The notes: a model not told the origin generated them from the sequence alone. Positions 33,267 through 43,587 are shown, counted from the first letter of the stretch. The stretch: DNA of 64,000 bases from Pseudocercospora fijiensis CIRAD86 (GCF_000340215.1 NW_006921532.1:5922681-5986680), one strand, 5' to 3'. A program made the numbers and translations.

Positions 33267-34198
33267 TCACATTCTCTCTGCAGGGGCTTCTGCTAGATAC
33301 GTCGTTGTCGGGGCTTCCTGGACCTCATTAGTGGCCTTCAACTCTGCTGGCGGGGACATTGGAGATGTCCAGCCTTGTTTGTCATATGGAGCAGGACCTG
33401 GATACTGGCCGGTCAGGTTTGCCTGCTGTGACTGTGCCTCCACGTACGCCTGTTTCTGTCTCTCCAATGTCCATCCCAGCCAGGCCACAGACGCGAGAGC
33501 TATCAACAATGGTACACCCAATCCGACACCAACCCCGATTGCCACTGTGCTCTTAATGTAATTTGAAGGTATGACTGTCTGAACAGTTCCATTGGCGCTT
33601 GCGATTGGTGTGTCGCCATCTCCATCAAGTGCGGCAACAGTCGTCGTTATATTCAGCAGGGAGGAAGCGTTAAGAGGTCCGAGGAATAGCGAGGTCGTGC
33701 GGTCGACCGAGAAGTTGAATCCAGAAGTATTATCGCAGCAGTCTTTCGTTCGCTTGTCGCCACGAAAGCCACAGCACATCGATCCACGCGTCTTGTGAGG
33801 GATATAGCACGCGGTCACGACTGCATAATTCCCGCCATAATCTATTGCCCTTGTCAGCAGGGCGAGTCGCGACCGTCAGAACTTCCAATTCCGTACTTAC
33901 AGTCACTACATATCTTCTGCAGACCGCAATACTCGCTCGACCAGTTTTTGTCCGTACAGGCTCCCGTGTAAAAGTAGCCTCCAACACTGCTCAGACAAAG
34001 TCCGTTCGTCATACACGTATCCACATTCGGCCACGATGTGCTGTAGCAACACGAACCTGGCGAGTTTTCGTCAACGCCAGGACATGGTTGCTGGTCCACA
34101 TCGGCGGTGCCATCGGAAAGAAAGCAATGGATTGCAGTGACTGTTTTCAAGATGGCGAGAATGGCGACCGGCACTCGTTTTCTAGCCATGACTGCCAT
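33267..34198 (-). CDS. Cys-rich single-pass membrane protein, possible surface sensor
   Basis: Two exons, 34198-33901 and 33841-33267 (donor GTAAGT, acceptor CAATAG, phase 1), giving 290 residues. A signal-like hydrophobic start (VPVAILAILKTVTAIHCF) precedes an ectodomain of ~150 residues with about 14 Cys, including SCCYSTSW, MCCGF and DCC. A stalk with N-glycosylation sequons follows (NITT, NGT), then one TM segment near residue 205 (VAIGVGVGLGVPLLIALAS) and a cytosolic tail rich in Gln, Pro and Ala. This architecture is common among fungal surface proteins of unknown role. It converges on the ACC-synthase-like gene, with 62 bp between stops. Confidence 0.75.
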
Positions 34199-35084
34199 TC
34201 GGGAGGAAGCAGGATTTCGAGGGCGGAAGACATTGTTGTGGTATGGGCTGGGCTGGGCTGGGCTGAGCCTTCAGCTGGTGTGTGGGACAAGGACCATCTT
34301 TTCTGCTCTGGCGTGCAGCTTGAGCTACAGGAAACGGTCACACGCCAAGAGGTAATGATAGGTTCAAGATGCTTTTCTTTCAGCCTTGCGTCTCCACATG
34401 ACGGCTTTGGCTCGACTGAAGTCCCCTCAAAGAACTTGGCACAGTGGTGACTGTACTGCAATAGTGAGAAAAATCGAAGGCATTTCATATCTCATAGCCA
34501 TGAACAGAGGTCTCGCCTCGCATCGACGATAACACGCAGAACAACAGATATACATCATTCAACCTTCCCGTTCAAAGGAGCATACTGACCTTTCATGCAA
34601 TGTTGCGCCAAAGCCTCTGTAGCACTTTGGCACATCTCTGCTATACATTCCTGGTGTATCGCTTTCTGGTCGTGTCTCACACAATCAATGTGTAGTCTCT
34701 AAAATACCGTACACCTGGACATGAATGAAAGCACTTTGTCTTTGGCCTCGCCATGTCGGCATGACTAAGCCTTTCTATGCGCAACCCGTCCCAGGAACAA
34801 CTTAGCCTGCCTTTAATAGTGCATCCTTTCGCTCGATCTCGTGCGTGCATGAAAGAAAATATCACATGAAATGTCAAGAGACGAGAGACGGCGACGGCGG
34901 CGACGGCGACAAGTTGGCCCGTGGCTTGGCGTTCATTCGCGATGACCGTTGCATTTGGACTCGGACATAAACACCATCCGGCCGCAAGTGCTTGTATAGG
35001 CCCGCCTGCTGGGTTCACTGTGTGGCTCGCTCTTTTGCATATCTACTTCTTAGAGTTCGGGGTTCGGCTGGTTTTCTCCTTGCT
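34199..35084. other. Divergent intergenic region with (GGGCT)4 tract
   Basis: No supported gene. The plus strand at 34244-34264 reads as four GGGCT units, able to form a G-quadruplex, about 50 nt upstream of the Cys-rich membrane gene. Repeated GGCGAC triplets occur near 34890-34910. Confidence 0.55.
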
Positions 35085-36347
35085 ATGAGCTTCGCTCGTT
35101 CTGCTTTCGCGATTCAAAAGCCTTGCTATATTGCTCAATTTCGACATCGACAGCTTGTGAGCATCAACAGCATTGGACTCACCACCAACAGGTTCGCTTC
35201 TAATACAATGGCGACTGTAGCCATATCTCATCCAGCTACGCCAGCACCGACACCGGAAGATGCAAGCTTGAAGAGACATCACAGACAGAATGAGAAGGGG
35301 TTTGTCAATCCTTGGGACTCATTTCAGGAGCGAGGCTTTTGGCGGATTATGAAATGGGTATGGTTGGGCAAGCTACTGGGAGAACGGCGTGACCCGGACA
35401 CAACCCCTCCAACTGTTCCAGTCCACAAGCCAGTCTTCTTACCCAGCAGGAAGACAGACCAGCTGCGTGCGACCTGGTTGGGCCACGCTTGTTTCTACCT
35501 CGAATTTCCAGGAGGTCTACGAGTTCTCCTCGATCCAGTCTTCACGCAACGATGCTCGCCATTCACCTTCGCAGGCCCTGCCCGATATACCGAAATGCCC
35601 TGCGAGATCGAAGATCTTCCCTACATCGACGCAGTCGTGATATCTCACAACCATTACGATCATCTCTCACATCCGACGCTTGTCAAGGTTGCCGAGAAGC
35701 ACAAGAGCGCACACTTCTTTGTACCACTAGGAAATAAACCTTGGTTCGATGATCAAGGCTTCAAGAACGTCACAGAGCTGGATTGGTGGGAAGAGAGGGA
35801 GCTCAAGATCACTCCTGCTGCAGGTAGTGAGTCGAATGAAGAAATCTCAGCAGTGATATCGTGCTTGCCATGCCAGCACACATCGGCAAGGACACCCTTC
35901 GACAAGAATCACACTCTCTGGGCTTCATGGTCTGTTGCGTCGGGAAGCAAGAAGATATGGTTCGGAGGTGACACGGGATACCGTTCAGTAGACAAGCAAC
36001 CCGGGAATGAGTTTGACTACGACGAGAAGTACGAGTATCCACACTGTCCAGCTTTCAAGCAAATCGGACAACTGAGGGGCCCCTTCGATCTTGGACTCAT
36101 ACCGATTGGTGCCTACGATCCACGTTGGCTCATGTCGCCTGTTCACGCAAACCCGTACGATTCCGTAAATATCTTCGCTGATACCAAGTGCCAACGTGCC
36201 TTGGGCATACACTGGGGAACTTGGGTGTTGACCGAGGAGGAAGTGCTTGAGCCTCCACGAATGCTGAAGCAGGCACTTCGGTGGAAAGGCATTGCAGAGG
36301 ATGGCGTCTTTGAAGTCTGCGATATTGGCGAGTCGCGAGAATATTGA
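35085..36347 (+). CDS. NAPE-hydrolysing phospholipase D, metallo-beta-lactamase fold
   Basis: An intronless product of 420 residues from the Met at 35085; Met at 35208 is an internal alternative. The first ~41 residues are basic and hydroxylated with almost no acidic residues (MSFARSAFAIQKPCYIAQFR), like a mitochondrial presequence. The zinc-hydrolase fold then shows WLGHACFYLEFPGG, the metal motif SHNHYDHLSHP, a further ligand region CQHTSARTPFD, GGDTGY and the late His in GIHWGTW. It is closest to NAPE-PLD enzymes, which release N-acylethanolamines; the yeast counterpart Fmp30 is mitochondrial. Residues between HNHYDH and GGDTGY preserve the family spacing. Confidence 0.9.
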   Translation: MSFARSAFAIQKPCYIAQFRHRQLVSINSIGLTTNRFASNTMATVAISHPATPAPTPEDASLKRHHRQNEKGFVNPWDSFQERGFWRIMKWVWLGKLLGERRDPDTTPPTVPVHKPVFLPSRKTDQLRATWLGHACFYLEFPGGLRVLLDPVFTQRCSPFTFAGPARYTEMPCEIEDLPYIDAVVISHNHYDHLSHPTLVKVAEKHKSAHFFVPLGNKPWFDDQGFKNVTELDWWEERELKITPAAGSESNEEISAVISCLPCQHTSARTPFDKNHTLWASWSVASGSKKIWFGGDTGYRSVDKQPGNEFDYDEKYEYPHCPAFKQIGQLRGPFDLGLIPIGAYDPRWLMSPVHANPYDSVNIFADTKCQRALGIHWGTWVLTEEEVLEPPRMLKQALRWKGIAEDGVFEVCDIGESREY

Positions 36348-36645
36348 GCGATGCAGACAGACTATGCCACTCTTCGGAATCCTGAAGACTCACAGCCTGG
36401 CTCGCTTAGAGCTCGCTCAGCTGGGGCTCCTCGAACGCACGTGAACGCGGTTTAGGCTTTACGCTAGTAGTAGCTCCTGCAGGCGCGCCTATTTGCTTCA
36501 GCCGCATGATCTTGGCATAGTTGTATAGTTGTGGCACAGCTGCAGCGCAAGAAGTGCTTTTCACCAAGTGCTTATACAGCGTAAACTGCAAACAAAGCCT
36601 CAACCATCACTTGAGGCTTCTGACGAACCATTGCAGACAACGACC

Positions 36646-37591
36646 ATGCCTCCAACTCATGTCCAAAACCAAGCGCTCCTCGAGCTTGCTGCGAAAGTGT
36701 GTTTTCTTTGATGACAAATGAATAACACTTGCTAACGCAGCATGGAAACAGGTTGGCAAGTCGTTGAAGCATATCAACGTCAGTGGCCAACCGCAGCTCG
36801 CTGTGAAGCTGGCTGTAATACAACTAGCGTTTGAGCGATGGATGAAGTGCATTTCGAAAATCGAGGACAGCGATCCCCGCGACTCGATATCATCACAAGA
36901 TACAAAGGAGATTCAGGAATTGCTTGAGAATATCGTGAGCTCGATCGAGGATGCTGGCGCAGAAGGCGACTTCGATGAGGTCACCATGGACGAGCCCGAG
37001 TCTGCTGCGAGCAACGCTACGCAGGTTCAAGAGCTGACCCTCGCTCGACGTCGCCTACGACAGCGGATACATGCCGCATATAACAACGCCGATGTAAACG
37101 AGGCCACGACCTCGACATTCTCTCTGGCAGAGTCCGTCATTGGTTTGGTCGAAGAGGCAAGCCATTTGAATTTCATATTGTACTGACTTTTTGATTCCAA
37201 TAACGCTTTCCAGATTGGAGACAAAGTGCGCCAATTAATCAGCTTCTTTCCCGACTCCTTGGCTGCGCAAGCTCGAATGGCTTCCGAAGATCTTGCTGCG
37301 ATGGCCCCACCAAGCGATCCCAGCAAGCGGAGTCTTCTCCTGAGCCTTGCGAACGCTTGCGCTGATACGGAGCCAATGCTCGAACAAGCGATTTCGAAGG
37401 AGTCTAGTCCGCAGCACACCTATTTCAACAACAGGACGGAAGGTACCGCCAAGGCCACTTTTGGCGACCTCATCCCGGGAGGATCTACCAAGAATGCGTT
37501 TGCGCCAGGACACATCTATAAGGGTAACGTGACGAAAGACAATGCGCGAAGTCATTATGGAGATATTTATGGCAAGTCATCATGGGACTAG
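36646..37591 (+). CDS. HET-S-like protein: HeLo-type helical domain plus C-terminal amyloid repeats
   Basis: Three exons: 36646-36696, 36752-37156 and 37214-37591, giving 277 residues, close to HET-S (289). Intron 1 runs from GTGTGT to AAACAG; intron 2 has a GC donor (GAG then GCAAGC) and ends TTCCAG, both phase 0. Residues 1-220 are all-helical: the QLAVKLAVIQLAFERWM helix, an acidic TKEIQELLENIVSSIED helix, LARRRLRQRIHAAY, and IGDKVRQLISFFPDS, matching the order seen in HeLo domains. The C-terminus carries two pseudo-repeats aligned as in the HET-s prion domain and ends YGKSSWD, like the HET-s tail. HeLo domains are membrane-disrupting effectors of heterokaryon incompatibility, triggered by amyloid templating from an NLR. 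The N-terminal hydrophobic helix of HET-S looks shorter here, so activity is uncertain. Confidence 0.72.
37430..37567 (+). other. Two HET-s-type amyloid pseudo-repeats (HRAM-like)
   Basis: Repeat 1 (residues 225-238, NRTEGTAKATFGDL, 37430-37471) and repeat 2 (residues 257-270, NVTKDNARSHYGDI, 37526-37567) align without gaps. Asn1, Thr3, Ala7, Gly12 and Asp13 are identical and K/R, A/S, F/Y and L/I pairs are conservative. An 18-residue Gly/Ser/Pro linker separates them. This equals the two-rung organisation of the HET-s beta-solenoid. Confidence 0.7.
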
Positions 37592-38609
37592 ATTGAGATG
37601 CCAGATACAAGGTATCGGGCGACTCCGACAGCGAAGGTTGGACATAAAAGCAATGGCTGCTTGACGGCCTGAGACATTTGACGCTGTCCGAAAACCATGA
37701 TTTCGTTGGACCGATCAAGCCAGCAGGAATGGGAGATACTTCTTAGAACTCGTCGAACTCCTGCGAATCACATTAATCTCAAGCTCGCTTTCGACCGAGA
37801 CTTACACTTCTTCCACTCTCGACCTTCCGCTTGCCAACGAGCGCAGAGCCAGCTTGTCGCACTTGGCCCAAGAACTTATTTTGATACTGCTCATGGGCTT
37901 GCTGGGTTTGTCGTGCTGCAGTGGACCGCATACGGACGCGCTTTGTTCCACGTCGCCTTTGGACCGCGTATCGAGGCCACGCGCAAGATCCTTTTGGAGT
38001 CTTTCTTGGAATGTCGGAGATGTCCTGTGCAGTCGCGACGACCTTTTGATGAATAGGCGCAGACCGCATCACTCTGTCGGCATAAATTGTGCCAGACTTC
38101 GATATCCCGAAGGCGCTTACCGAGCCGCAAGGCTGAGACTGTGAGTGATCGGCCAAGCGAGATCTCAGGTGCCTTAGGCTATATTCGCATCGGTGTGGTT
38201 CTTCTGCGTTCCAAAGTATATATTGGATATGCTTGTCCAATCAAGAGACTCGTATATGATCGAGCTTACTCGTGGTCCTCAGGCTTACCAGCAGCCTCGT
38301 CACCAGGTCGACAGCCAGTTGTTGCTGCGATAGATTTTCTGAGCTGAGGACGTTCTCAAAAATGAAGTATTTAAGAGACCGATCTTCCTAAAGATCTCTT
38401 CAATCATACAACAACATACCTACCACTGTCAGCCTTGCATACCTGCCATACTGTCGGCACAACTGCCACACAATACAACTACAACTTGCATCACATCAAC
38501 AATCAAGAAGTGATTTTCAACGTTCCCAGCTGATCACTGTCCGATCAAAGCCCTCTCAAAAGCAACCGCAAGGCTGATCGCAGATCAAAAAATCCACACC
38601 CAAGACAAA
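37592..38609. other. Intergenic, with long 5' leader of the next ORF
   Basis: No confidently coding frame. A 119-codon frame at 37697-38056 has no recognisable domain. From about 38370 the sequence becomes CA/CT-rich (ACAACATACC, ACAACTAC), typical of a fungal transcription start and leader preceding 38610. Confidence 0.5.
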
Positions 38610-39818
38610 ATGCCTTCATCACAGCAGAAAGCAACCCGCAAGGCTGGCAAAATGGCCAAGGCCTTCTTTGGCATCATCAACAAGTCAACTCGCGGCATCT
38701 CGGCGATATATGACAAAATCCATCGCGCTCCAGTCGACGCGTGCACACCAGATACCACGACCCAAAAGTCGCGACTGCACGTGAGGGGACCGAAGCCGAG
38801 GCCAAGACAAAAATTACAAGCTCCAGCACCCGGAGCAGCTCCAAGTATCGCGAAAGAGAAAAGCTTTGCGATTGAAAATCGTCCCGGCCATCGGCCAGCT
38901 CCGGAAGCAAGCGAGACTCCTCAAAATCCCAGACGAGGTAATCAGCTGGATGTGATTCGCGATGAAAGTCGGATTCGCAAAAGCTTCAGAGAAGAGGCCA
39001 GCAGTCCTGACTGGTCAATCCACATCCCAAGAAGGAGACCTCATGGATACCAGGAGTATTCTCGAAATAGCGCATGTGTGCCGCCTCTCGATACTAGTCG
39101 CAAGCAGTCAAGTGTCATGCCATCTGCGGAGTCGGCCAGAATACAACAGTCTGTTGCGACTTACCCCGGTGGGCAGGCGCGGGTTATCACAGTCATTCGC
39201 AGTGACCCCAGCAGGCGTAGCGGGTGTCGCAACTCCTCACGTAGAGGACAGTACCACGAGGAAAATACACCTTTGTCGTATTCCCTCTCACTGCAACAAT
39301 ACCACCTACGCGCTTTTGCAAAGCAGGTCCGTATTGTTAAACCATTCGTGCCGACCGAGAACGAGAAGAGCCGTATGGGCCGCGTAAACCATCGCGTGCG
39401 TATCAGGCGAGCGCCCAGCGTCCAGTCGCACAAGGCAATTATCCTCACTGAAGAGGCATTAGAGGAGGACAACGCAGTCGCAGCTCCAGTGGACGAATAT
39501 TCTCCAGTCAGCGTTGAACAGCGCTGCAACGATTTTCTGGACAAGCTTGAAGCCGACGCCAGACCAGACCAGCCAGAAAACGAGGCTATTGAGACATCGC
39601 AACCAGGCGGCAATAGGACAGACAAAGATCCATCACCAGACCGAGGAGGCCAGCAATCAAGGTCTCAGAGTCCGAGAGACCAAATCGAGGCAGCTGAAAC
39701 AGAAAAGAGCGAGCTCCAGCTTATACCCACAGCCAAGGACTCTGTTCTTGAGGAGGGCTGGTCATCCGATTTGCTCGACTTGCTGAAGGAGGTCGGCACC
39801 ACCAAAAACAAATCTTGA
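38610..39818 (+). CDS. Hypothetical basic, disordered protein
   Basis: An intronless frame of 402 residues with ATG in context GACAAAATGCC. The first 35 residues are Lys/Ala-rich with an amphipathic stretch (KAFFGIINKSTRGISAIYDK). The rest is Arg, Pro, Ser and Gln-rich with no fold. The last 60 residues turn acidic and end in DLLDLLKEV-type hydrophobic spacing. No family is recognised. Its stop codon overlaps the ATG of the next frame (TGATG). Confidence 0.55.
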   Translation: MPSSQQKATRKAGKMAKAFFGIINKSTRGISAIYDKIHRAPVDACTPDTTTQKSRLHVRGPKPRPRQKLQAPAPGAAPSIAKEKSFAIENRPGHRPAPEASETPQNPRRGNQLDVIRDESRIRKSFREEASSPDWSIHIPRRRPHGYQEYSRNSACVPPLDTSRKQSSVMPSAESARIQQSVATYPGGQARVITVIRSDPSRRSGCRNSSRRGQYHEENTPLSYSLSLQQYHLRAFAKQVRIVKPFVPTENEKSRMGRVNHRVRIRRAPSVQSHKAIILTEEALEEDNAVAAPVDEYSPVSVEQRCNDFLDKLEADARPDQPENEAIETSQPGGNRTDKDPSPDRGGQQSRSQSPRDQIEAAETEKSELQLIPTAKDSVLEEGWSSDLLDLLKEVGTTKNKS

Positions 39819-40651
39819 TGCGCCGAAATGCGCTAGGAAAAGAGCCGCTCCGACGGACTGGTTCAAGCTCCGGTGATGCGGACACAGCATTGGCCAAGCT
39901 GGCAGGAGCGCGGCAGACCAGTCTGATTCCGGGGAGGAGGAGCTCGGAAGTCGAGGAGAACGACTTGAGTGGCGACAGCTTTGGCAAGCAACAGCACTCA
40001 GAACAAAGAATACATCGACACGATTCAACGCAGCTGCAAGGATTGTTGCAGCCGAAGCGAGGCTACGAAGTTCGGGCAGTGCAAGATCCGAGATATCCTC
40101 GTGTGGTATCATTGGAAAGGAGGGTCACTAATCCAGACGTGGCGTCGGAAGAAAGACCGGCTTGGACGAAGATCGGACATCATGCGATATTATCGTCGTG
40201 GCAGCAGCAGACTGAGCCCAAGACATGGATGAGGTCTAGGCAGCCTAGCTATGATGTTAGCGGAATGCATACGCTGCCGAAATCAAGGGCAGATAGTATG
40301 GCGAATTGGACCGACGGAGCCATTGATGCGGTGCTGAGAAGGTCTATGGATGGTGTAGTGGATGGGGGACCGGGTTTGTCGTCTCAGTTACCTCCGCCAG
40401 CGTCAGAAAGGAAGGAAAGGCTATGGGCAGATGAATGGATTTCGGGAGGGAAGGGTGAAGCTGAGGGATCTTGTGATAATGGCAAGAGATATGCCAAGGC
40501 CGTCAGAAGCAGATTTGTGGAGCATCTGCAGGAGAACGCAGAACTGCTGGAGAGTCTTGGAGTCGAGGGCGAGTGGAAAGTGCGAAAGAGGAGCGGATGG
40601 TTGTCGAATCTGAGAGGCAGAGGCAGAGGTGGTCGAGGAGGAGGCAAATAG
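39818..40651 (+). CDS. Hypothetical basic protein overlapping the previous stop by TGATG
   Basis: A frame of 277 residues beginning at the ATG that shares two bases with the upstream TGA. It is Ser/Arg-rich, with a more ordered C-terminal half (RLWADEWISGG, then RYAKAVRSRFVEHLQENAEL) and a final RGRGRGGRGGGK tail like an RNA-binding RGG patch. It could be a second cistron, the 3' exon of the 38610 gene after an unrecognised splice, or the product of a frame break in a once longer gene. I cannot decide between these. Confidence 0.5.
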   Translation: MRRNALGKEPLRRTGSSSGDADTALAKLAGARQTSLIPGRRSSEVEENDLSGDSFGKQQHSEQRIHRHDSTQLQGLLQPKRGYEVRAVQDPRYPRVVSLERRVTNPDVASEERPAWTKIGHHAILSSWQQQTEPKTWMRSRQPSYDVSGMHTLPKSRADSMANWTDGAIDAVLRRSMDGVVDGGPGLSSQLPPPASERKERLWADEWISGGKGEAEGSCDNGKRYAKAVRSRFVEHLQENAELLESLGVEGEWKVRKRSGWLSNLRGRGRGGRGGGK

Positions 40652-40918
40652 TCCCAACACTGGTATCGGCTGTAGCCATGTTGCCATTCACTACAAGCTT
40701 TTCCCATTTTCATGTGATCCTCTTGGCCGTTGGTCGATTTGGGATGATTTCCGTGTCGTTTCGTCGTTGTGATGTTGTCGTGGAAAGAGTGATGTTGAAG
40801 AGGAGTCGACTCCGATCCCTGTTCCTTTGCCGAGGCAGACGTCAACCTGCATGAAGACATGAGCGAAGGCGAAGCTCGCAAACATTGAATCCTTTGCTAC
40901 ATACTGCCATCAGGAACA

Positions 40919-42103
40919 ATGGCACCTTCAAGAGCACTGGCAACGACAGCCAGGGCAACCCTACACACCTCACGCCAGACCCCATTCTCCCCGATACAGA
41001 AACGCTACATCTCAGCCTACGGCTACGAACAAGCCAAATGCCTAACGCTCTCGAAATTCGGCGAACCAAAAGACGTCCTCAAGCTCCACGGCCACAGCAT
41101 CTCACCCCCAAGCCGCGACCTCTTAACCCTAAAATTCCTCGCCTCTCCCATCAACCCTGCAGATATCAACCAAATCCAAGGTGTCTACCCAACAAAACCC
41201 ACATGGACCACTGCCTTAGGGACTCCCGAGCCCATCGCCGTAGGAGGCAATGAAGGCGTCGCAGAAGTCCTCAGCGTGGGAGGGCAAGTCAAGGGGATTG
41301 AGAAGGGAGACTGGGTCATTCTGAAGAAACAGGGGTTCGGGACTTGGAGGACACATGCGCAGACTACGGCGGAGAATTTACTTGTGATTAAAGATAAAGA
41401 GGGTTTGAAACCTGAGCAGGTTGGCACTGTCAGTGTCAATCCTTGCACTGCGTATCGAATGCTCAAGGATTTTGTGGATTTGAAGGAGGGAGATTGGTTT
41501 TTGCAGAACGGTGCGAATTCCGGGGTGGGGAGAGCTGCGATTCAGTTGGGGAGGTTGTGGGGGTATAAGAGTTTGAATGTTGTGAGGAAGAGGGAGAGTG
41601 GACATGAGGAGCTTATGAGGGATTTGAAGGGTTTGGGTGCGGATGTTGTGGTTACGGATGAGGAGGTGAGAGGGAAGGGGTTTAGGGATCTAGTGAAGGA
41701 GTTTACGAATGGTGGGAGAGAGAAGATACGCTTGGGATTGAATTGTGTGGGTGGGAAGCTGGTGAATGACATGGCGAAACATCTTGCGCCTGGGAGTAAG
41801 ATGGTTACGTATGGTGCCATGAGCAAGCAGCCGGTCGAGTTGCCCATGGGTTTGCTCATTTTCAAGGATGTCAGCTTTCACGGGTTCTGGGTCAGTAGGT
41901 GGAGTGAGGGCAATCCGGAGGCAAAGGAGGCTTGCGTGAAAGAGATTTTGGACTTGACAAGGCAGGGCAAGTTCCAGGATGTGCCGTTCGATGCAGTCAA
42001 GTGGGATCGAAGCACGGCGCAGGAGGAATTGGTGGACGCTGTACAAGGTACGCTTGAAGGATACCGGAGTGGAAAAGGCATATTCATGTTTGGAGATACG
42101 TGA
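40919..42103 (+). CDS. etr1: Mitochondrial trans-2-enoyl-CoA/ACP reductase
   Basis: An intronless product of 394 residues. The N-terminal ~30 residues form a mitochondrial presequence rich in Arg, Ser and Thr (MAPSRALATTARATLHTSRQ). The MDR fold follows: FLASPINPADINQIQGVYP with the catalytic-site Tyr, GNEGVAEVLSVG, NPCTAYRMLKDF, the nucleotide-binding NGANSGVGRAAIQLGRLWGY, GLNCVGGKLVNDMAKHLAPG, and FHGFWVSRW near the C-terminus. These are hallmark blocks of ETR1/MECR, which carries out the last reduction in mitochondrial type II fatty-acid synthesis, needed for lipoic acid and respiration. There is no zinc-binding loop, as expected for this subgroup. Codon use shifts from C-ending to G/T-ending codons after about 41380. 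Confidence 0.95.
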   Translation: MAPSRALATTARATLHTSRQTPFSPIQKRYISAYGYEQAKCLTLSKFGEPKDVLKLHGHSISPPSRDLLTLKFLASPINPADINQIQGVYPTKPTWTTALGTPEPIAVGGNEGVAEVLSVGGQVKGIEKGDWVILKKQGFGTWRTHAQTTAENLLVIKDKEGLKPEQVGTVSVNPCTAYRMLKDFVDLKEGDWFLQNGANSGVGRAAIQLGRLWGYKSLNVVRKRESGHEELMRDLKGLGADVVVTDEEVRGKGFRDLVKEFTNGGREKIRLGLNCVGGKLVNDMAKHLAPGSKMVTYGAMSKQPVELPMGLLIFKDVSFHGFWVSRWSEGNPEAKEACVKEILDLTRQGKFQDVPFDAVKWDRSTAQEELVDAVQGTLEGYRSGKGIFMFGDT

Positions 42104-42780
42104 TTGCGACAAAAGGCCTGATGTCAAGATAGACGAATCGATAATCTCATCTTTCAGGTCCGGCCATGGACACTTTAAGACGTGCAAATGGCCCTACGAC
42201 TACGCAAAATCGAGTTCTGCCGCGCCTCCTGGGTCTGGTCTGGTAATGTTCAATCTAGTCATGTGATTCTGGACTTTCCGCCCTTGCACTCGTTCCCACT
42301 GGAGGATCAAGACGTGAAAATTCCACAAGTTCGCAAGCGACCTACTACAAAGGGAGCTGAGACGGACCATCATGAGGCACCGTTGCACCTCTGAGCACTT
42401 GCGCCCGGGTGCACTTATGCTGTGCTCAATGTATGATCAGACGTGTTCAGATGTGGTCGCATTTCAAAAAATCCATTACCGTCTCAAGAAGCTAAAGAGT
42501 TCGCGTCGGCCGGCTTTGGGCTGATGCGCTCGCGGGTCAGTCTGCTGCATGTGATGGCTTGGCTTGGCGCCGTTTGCAAGCTTTTGAAGAATTCTGTCTG
42601 CCTCACATCTCACTTCGCACGCCCACTTGAGATCAGGGTCTGTGATATAGTCCGTGCACGCGCGCTGCGCCTATTTGGCGACTTCTCGCTTCTTCGTCGA
42701 CCCACAATCGAACATCAACATTGACACTTCCAGTAACACATCCACCAACTTGAAGGTGCTCAAACAAGCTACAAGATACC
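42104..42780. other. Intergenic between etr1 and the BTB-like gene
   Basis: Same-strand spacer. No supported gene, RNA or repeat. The final ~60 bp before 42781 are CA-rich leader sequence. Confidence 0.5.
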
Positions 42781-43587
42781 ATGGCGGATGACATCGAAGT
42801 CATGGACGACAGCGGCGATGCTATCCTGGTCGTCGGCTCTAAGGATCCCGTTCAGCTGAAGGTGTCGTCCAGCACGCTCTCGAGGGTTTCGCGAGTTTTC
42901 AAGGCTCTTTTCGGCCCCCACTTCAGTAGGTCAAGTTGGAAAGACATCATGGCGGGAGCCAGCGCTAATTCTACCCAGGCGAAGGACAGGCACAGCGCAG
43001 CTCCACCCAGCCGGTGGAAATCAAATTGCCAGACGATGACCAAGTTGCTATGACCTCACTCTGCTGCTTGCTTCATTGCTGCGATATGCCAGAGACTAAA
43101 GATAACGCTGCTCGTAATGAAGCTCCTTTGCTTCTGGACTTTGCGGTCGCCGTGGACAAATACGATGTGGTTGGCGCGCTGCGTCTTCAATCTCAGGCTC
43201 TGCTCATGTCGTGGGTCGAGCGCGTGAAAGTCGACTTCACCACTTTCGGCGACGTACGATCTCTAGGCCAGCTCATGGCCGCTGCGTACCTTCTTGGGCA
43301 GCCAAAGGCCTTCGGTCAACTCACTCTACTGTGGGTCGATGCCAAGATTTCCCGCCCGTCGCGACTTCTTGTAGAGCAGAGCGGACAGATCATCCCAACC
43401 AAAGTGCTTCGTAAGTCATGTCTTGAGGACAAAAAAAGCCAAAGCTAGTACTAATCAGTGATCCCTAGTCGCCTTGGAAGAGCGGCGAAGCTCCAAAGCG
43501 GCCTGGAAGAAGGGCCTGTGTCTCACATGCGTCCGGGCCGATGCCGATCTTTTCAACGAATGCAACAAGCACAGCTTCATCTATTAA
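42781..43587 (+). CDS. BTB/POZ-like domain protein, copy A
   Basis: Three exons: 42781-42925, 42979-43410 and 43469-43587, both introns phase 1, giving 231 residues. The N-terminal BTB-type half reads DDSGDAILVVGSKDPVQLKV, SSSTLSRVSRVFKALFGPHF, then EIKLPDDDQVAMTSL. These are the strand, helix and IPLPDDDP-like blocks common in fungal BTB proteins. The second half is helical, and the last exon has a CLTC/CNKH cysteine pattern (GLCLTCVRADADLFNECNKH). Function is unknown; many fungal members are small, rapidly duplicating proteins. It is a tandem paralogue of the gene at 44146, but the intron between VDK and YDVV present there is absent here. Confidence 0.8.

Noticed and set aside
37697..38240. 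Overlapping frames of 119 and 153 codons on opposite strands
   Set aside because: No recognisable domains and both strands are open alike, which indicates non-coding sequence.
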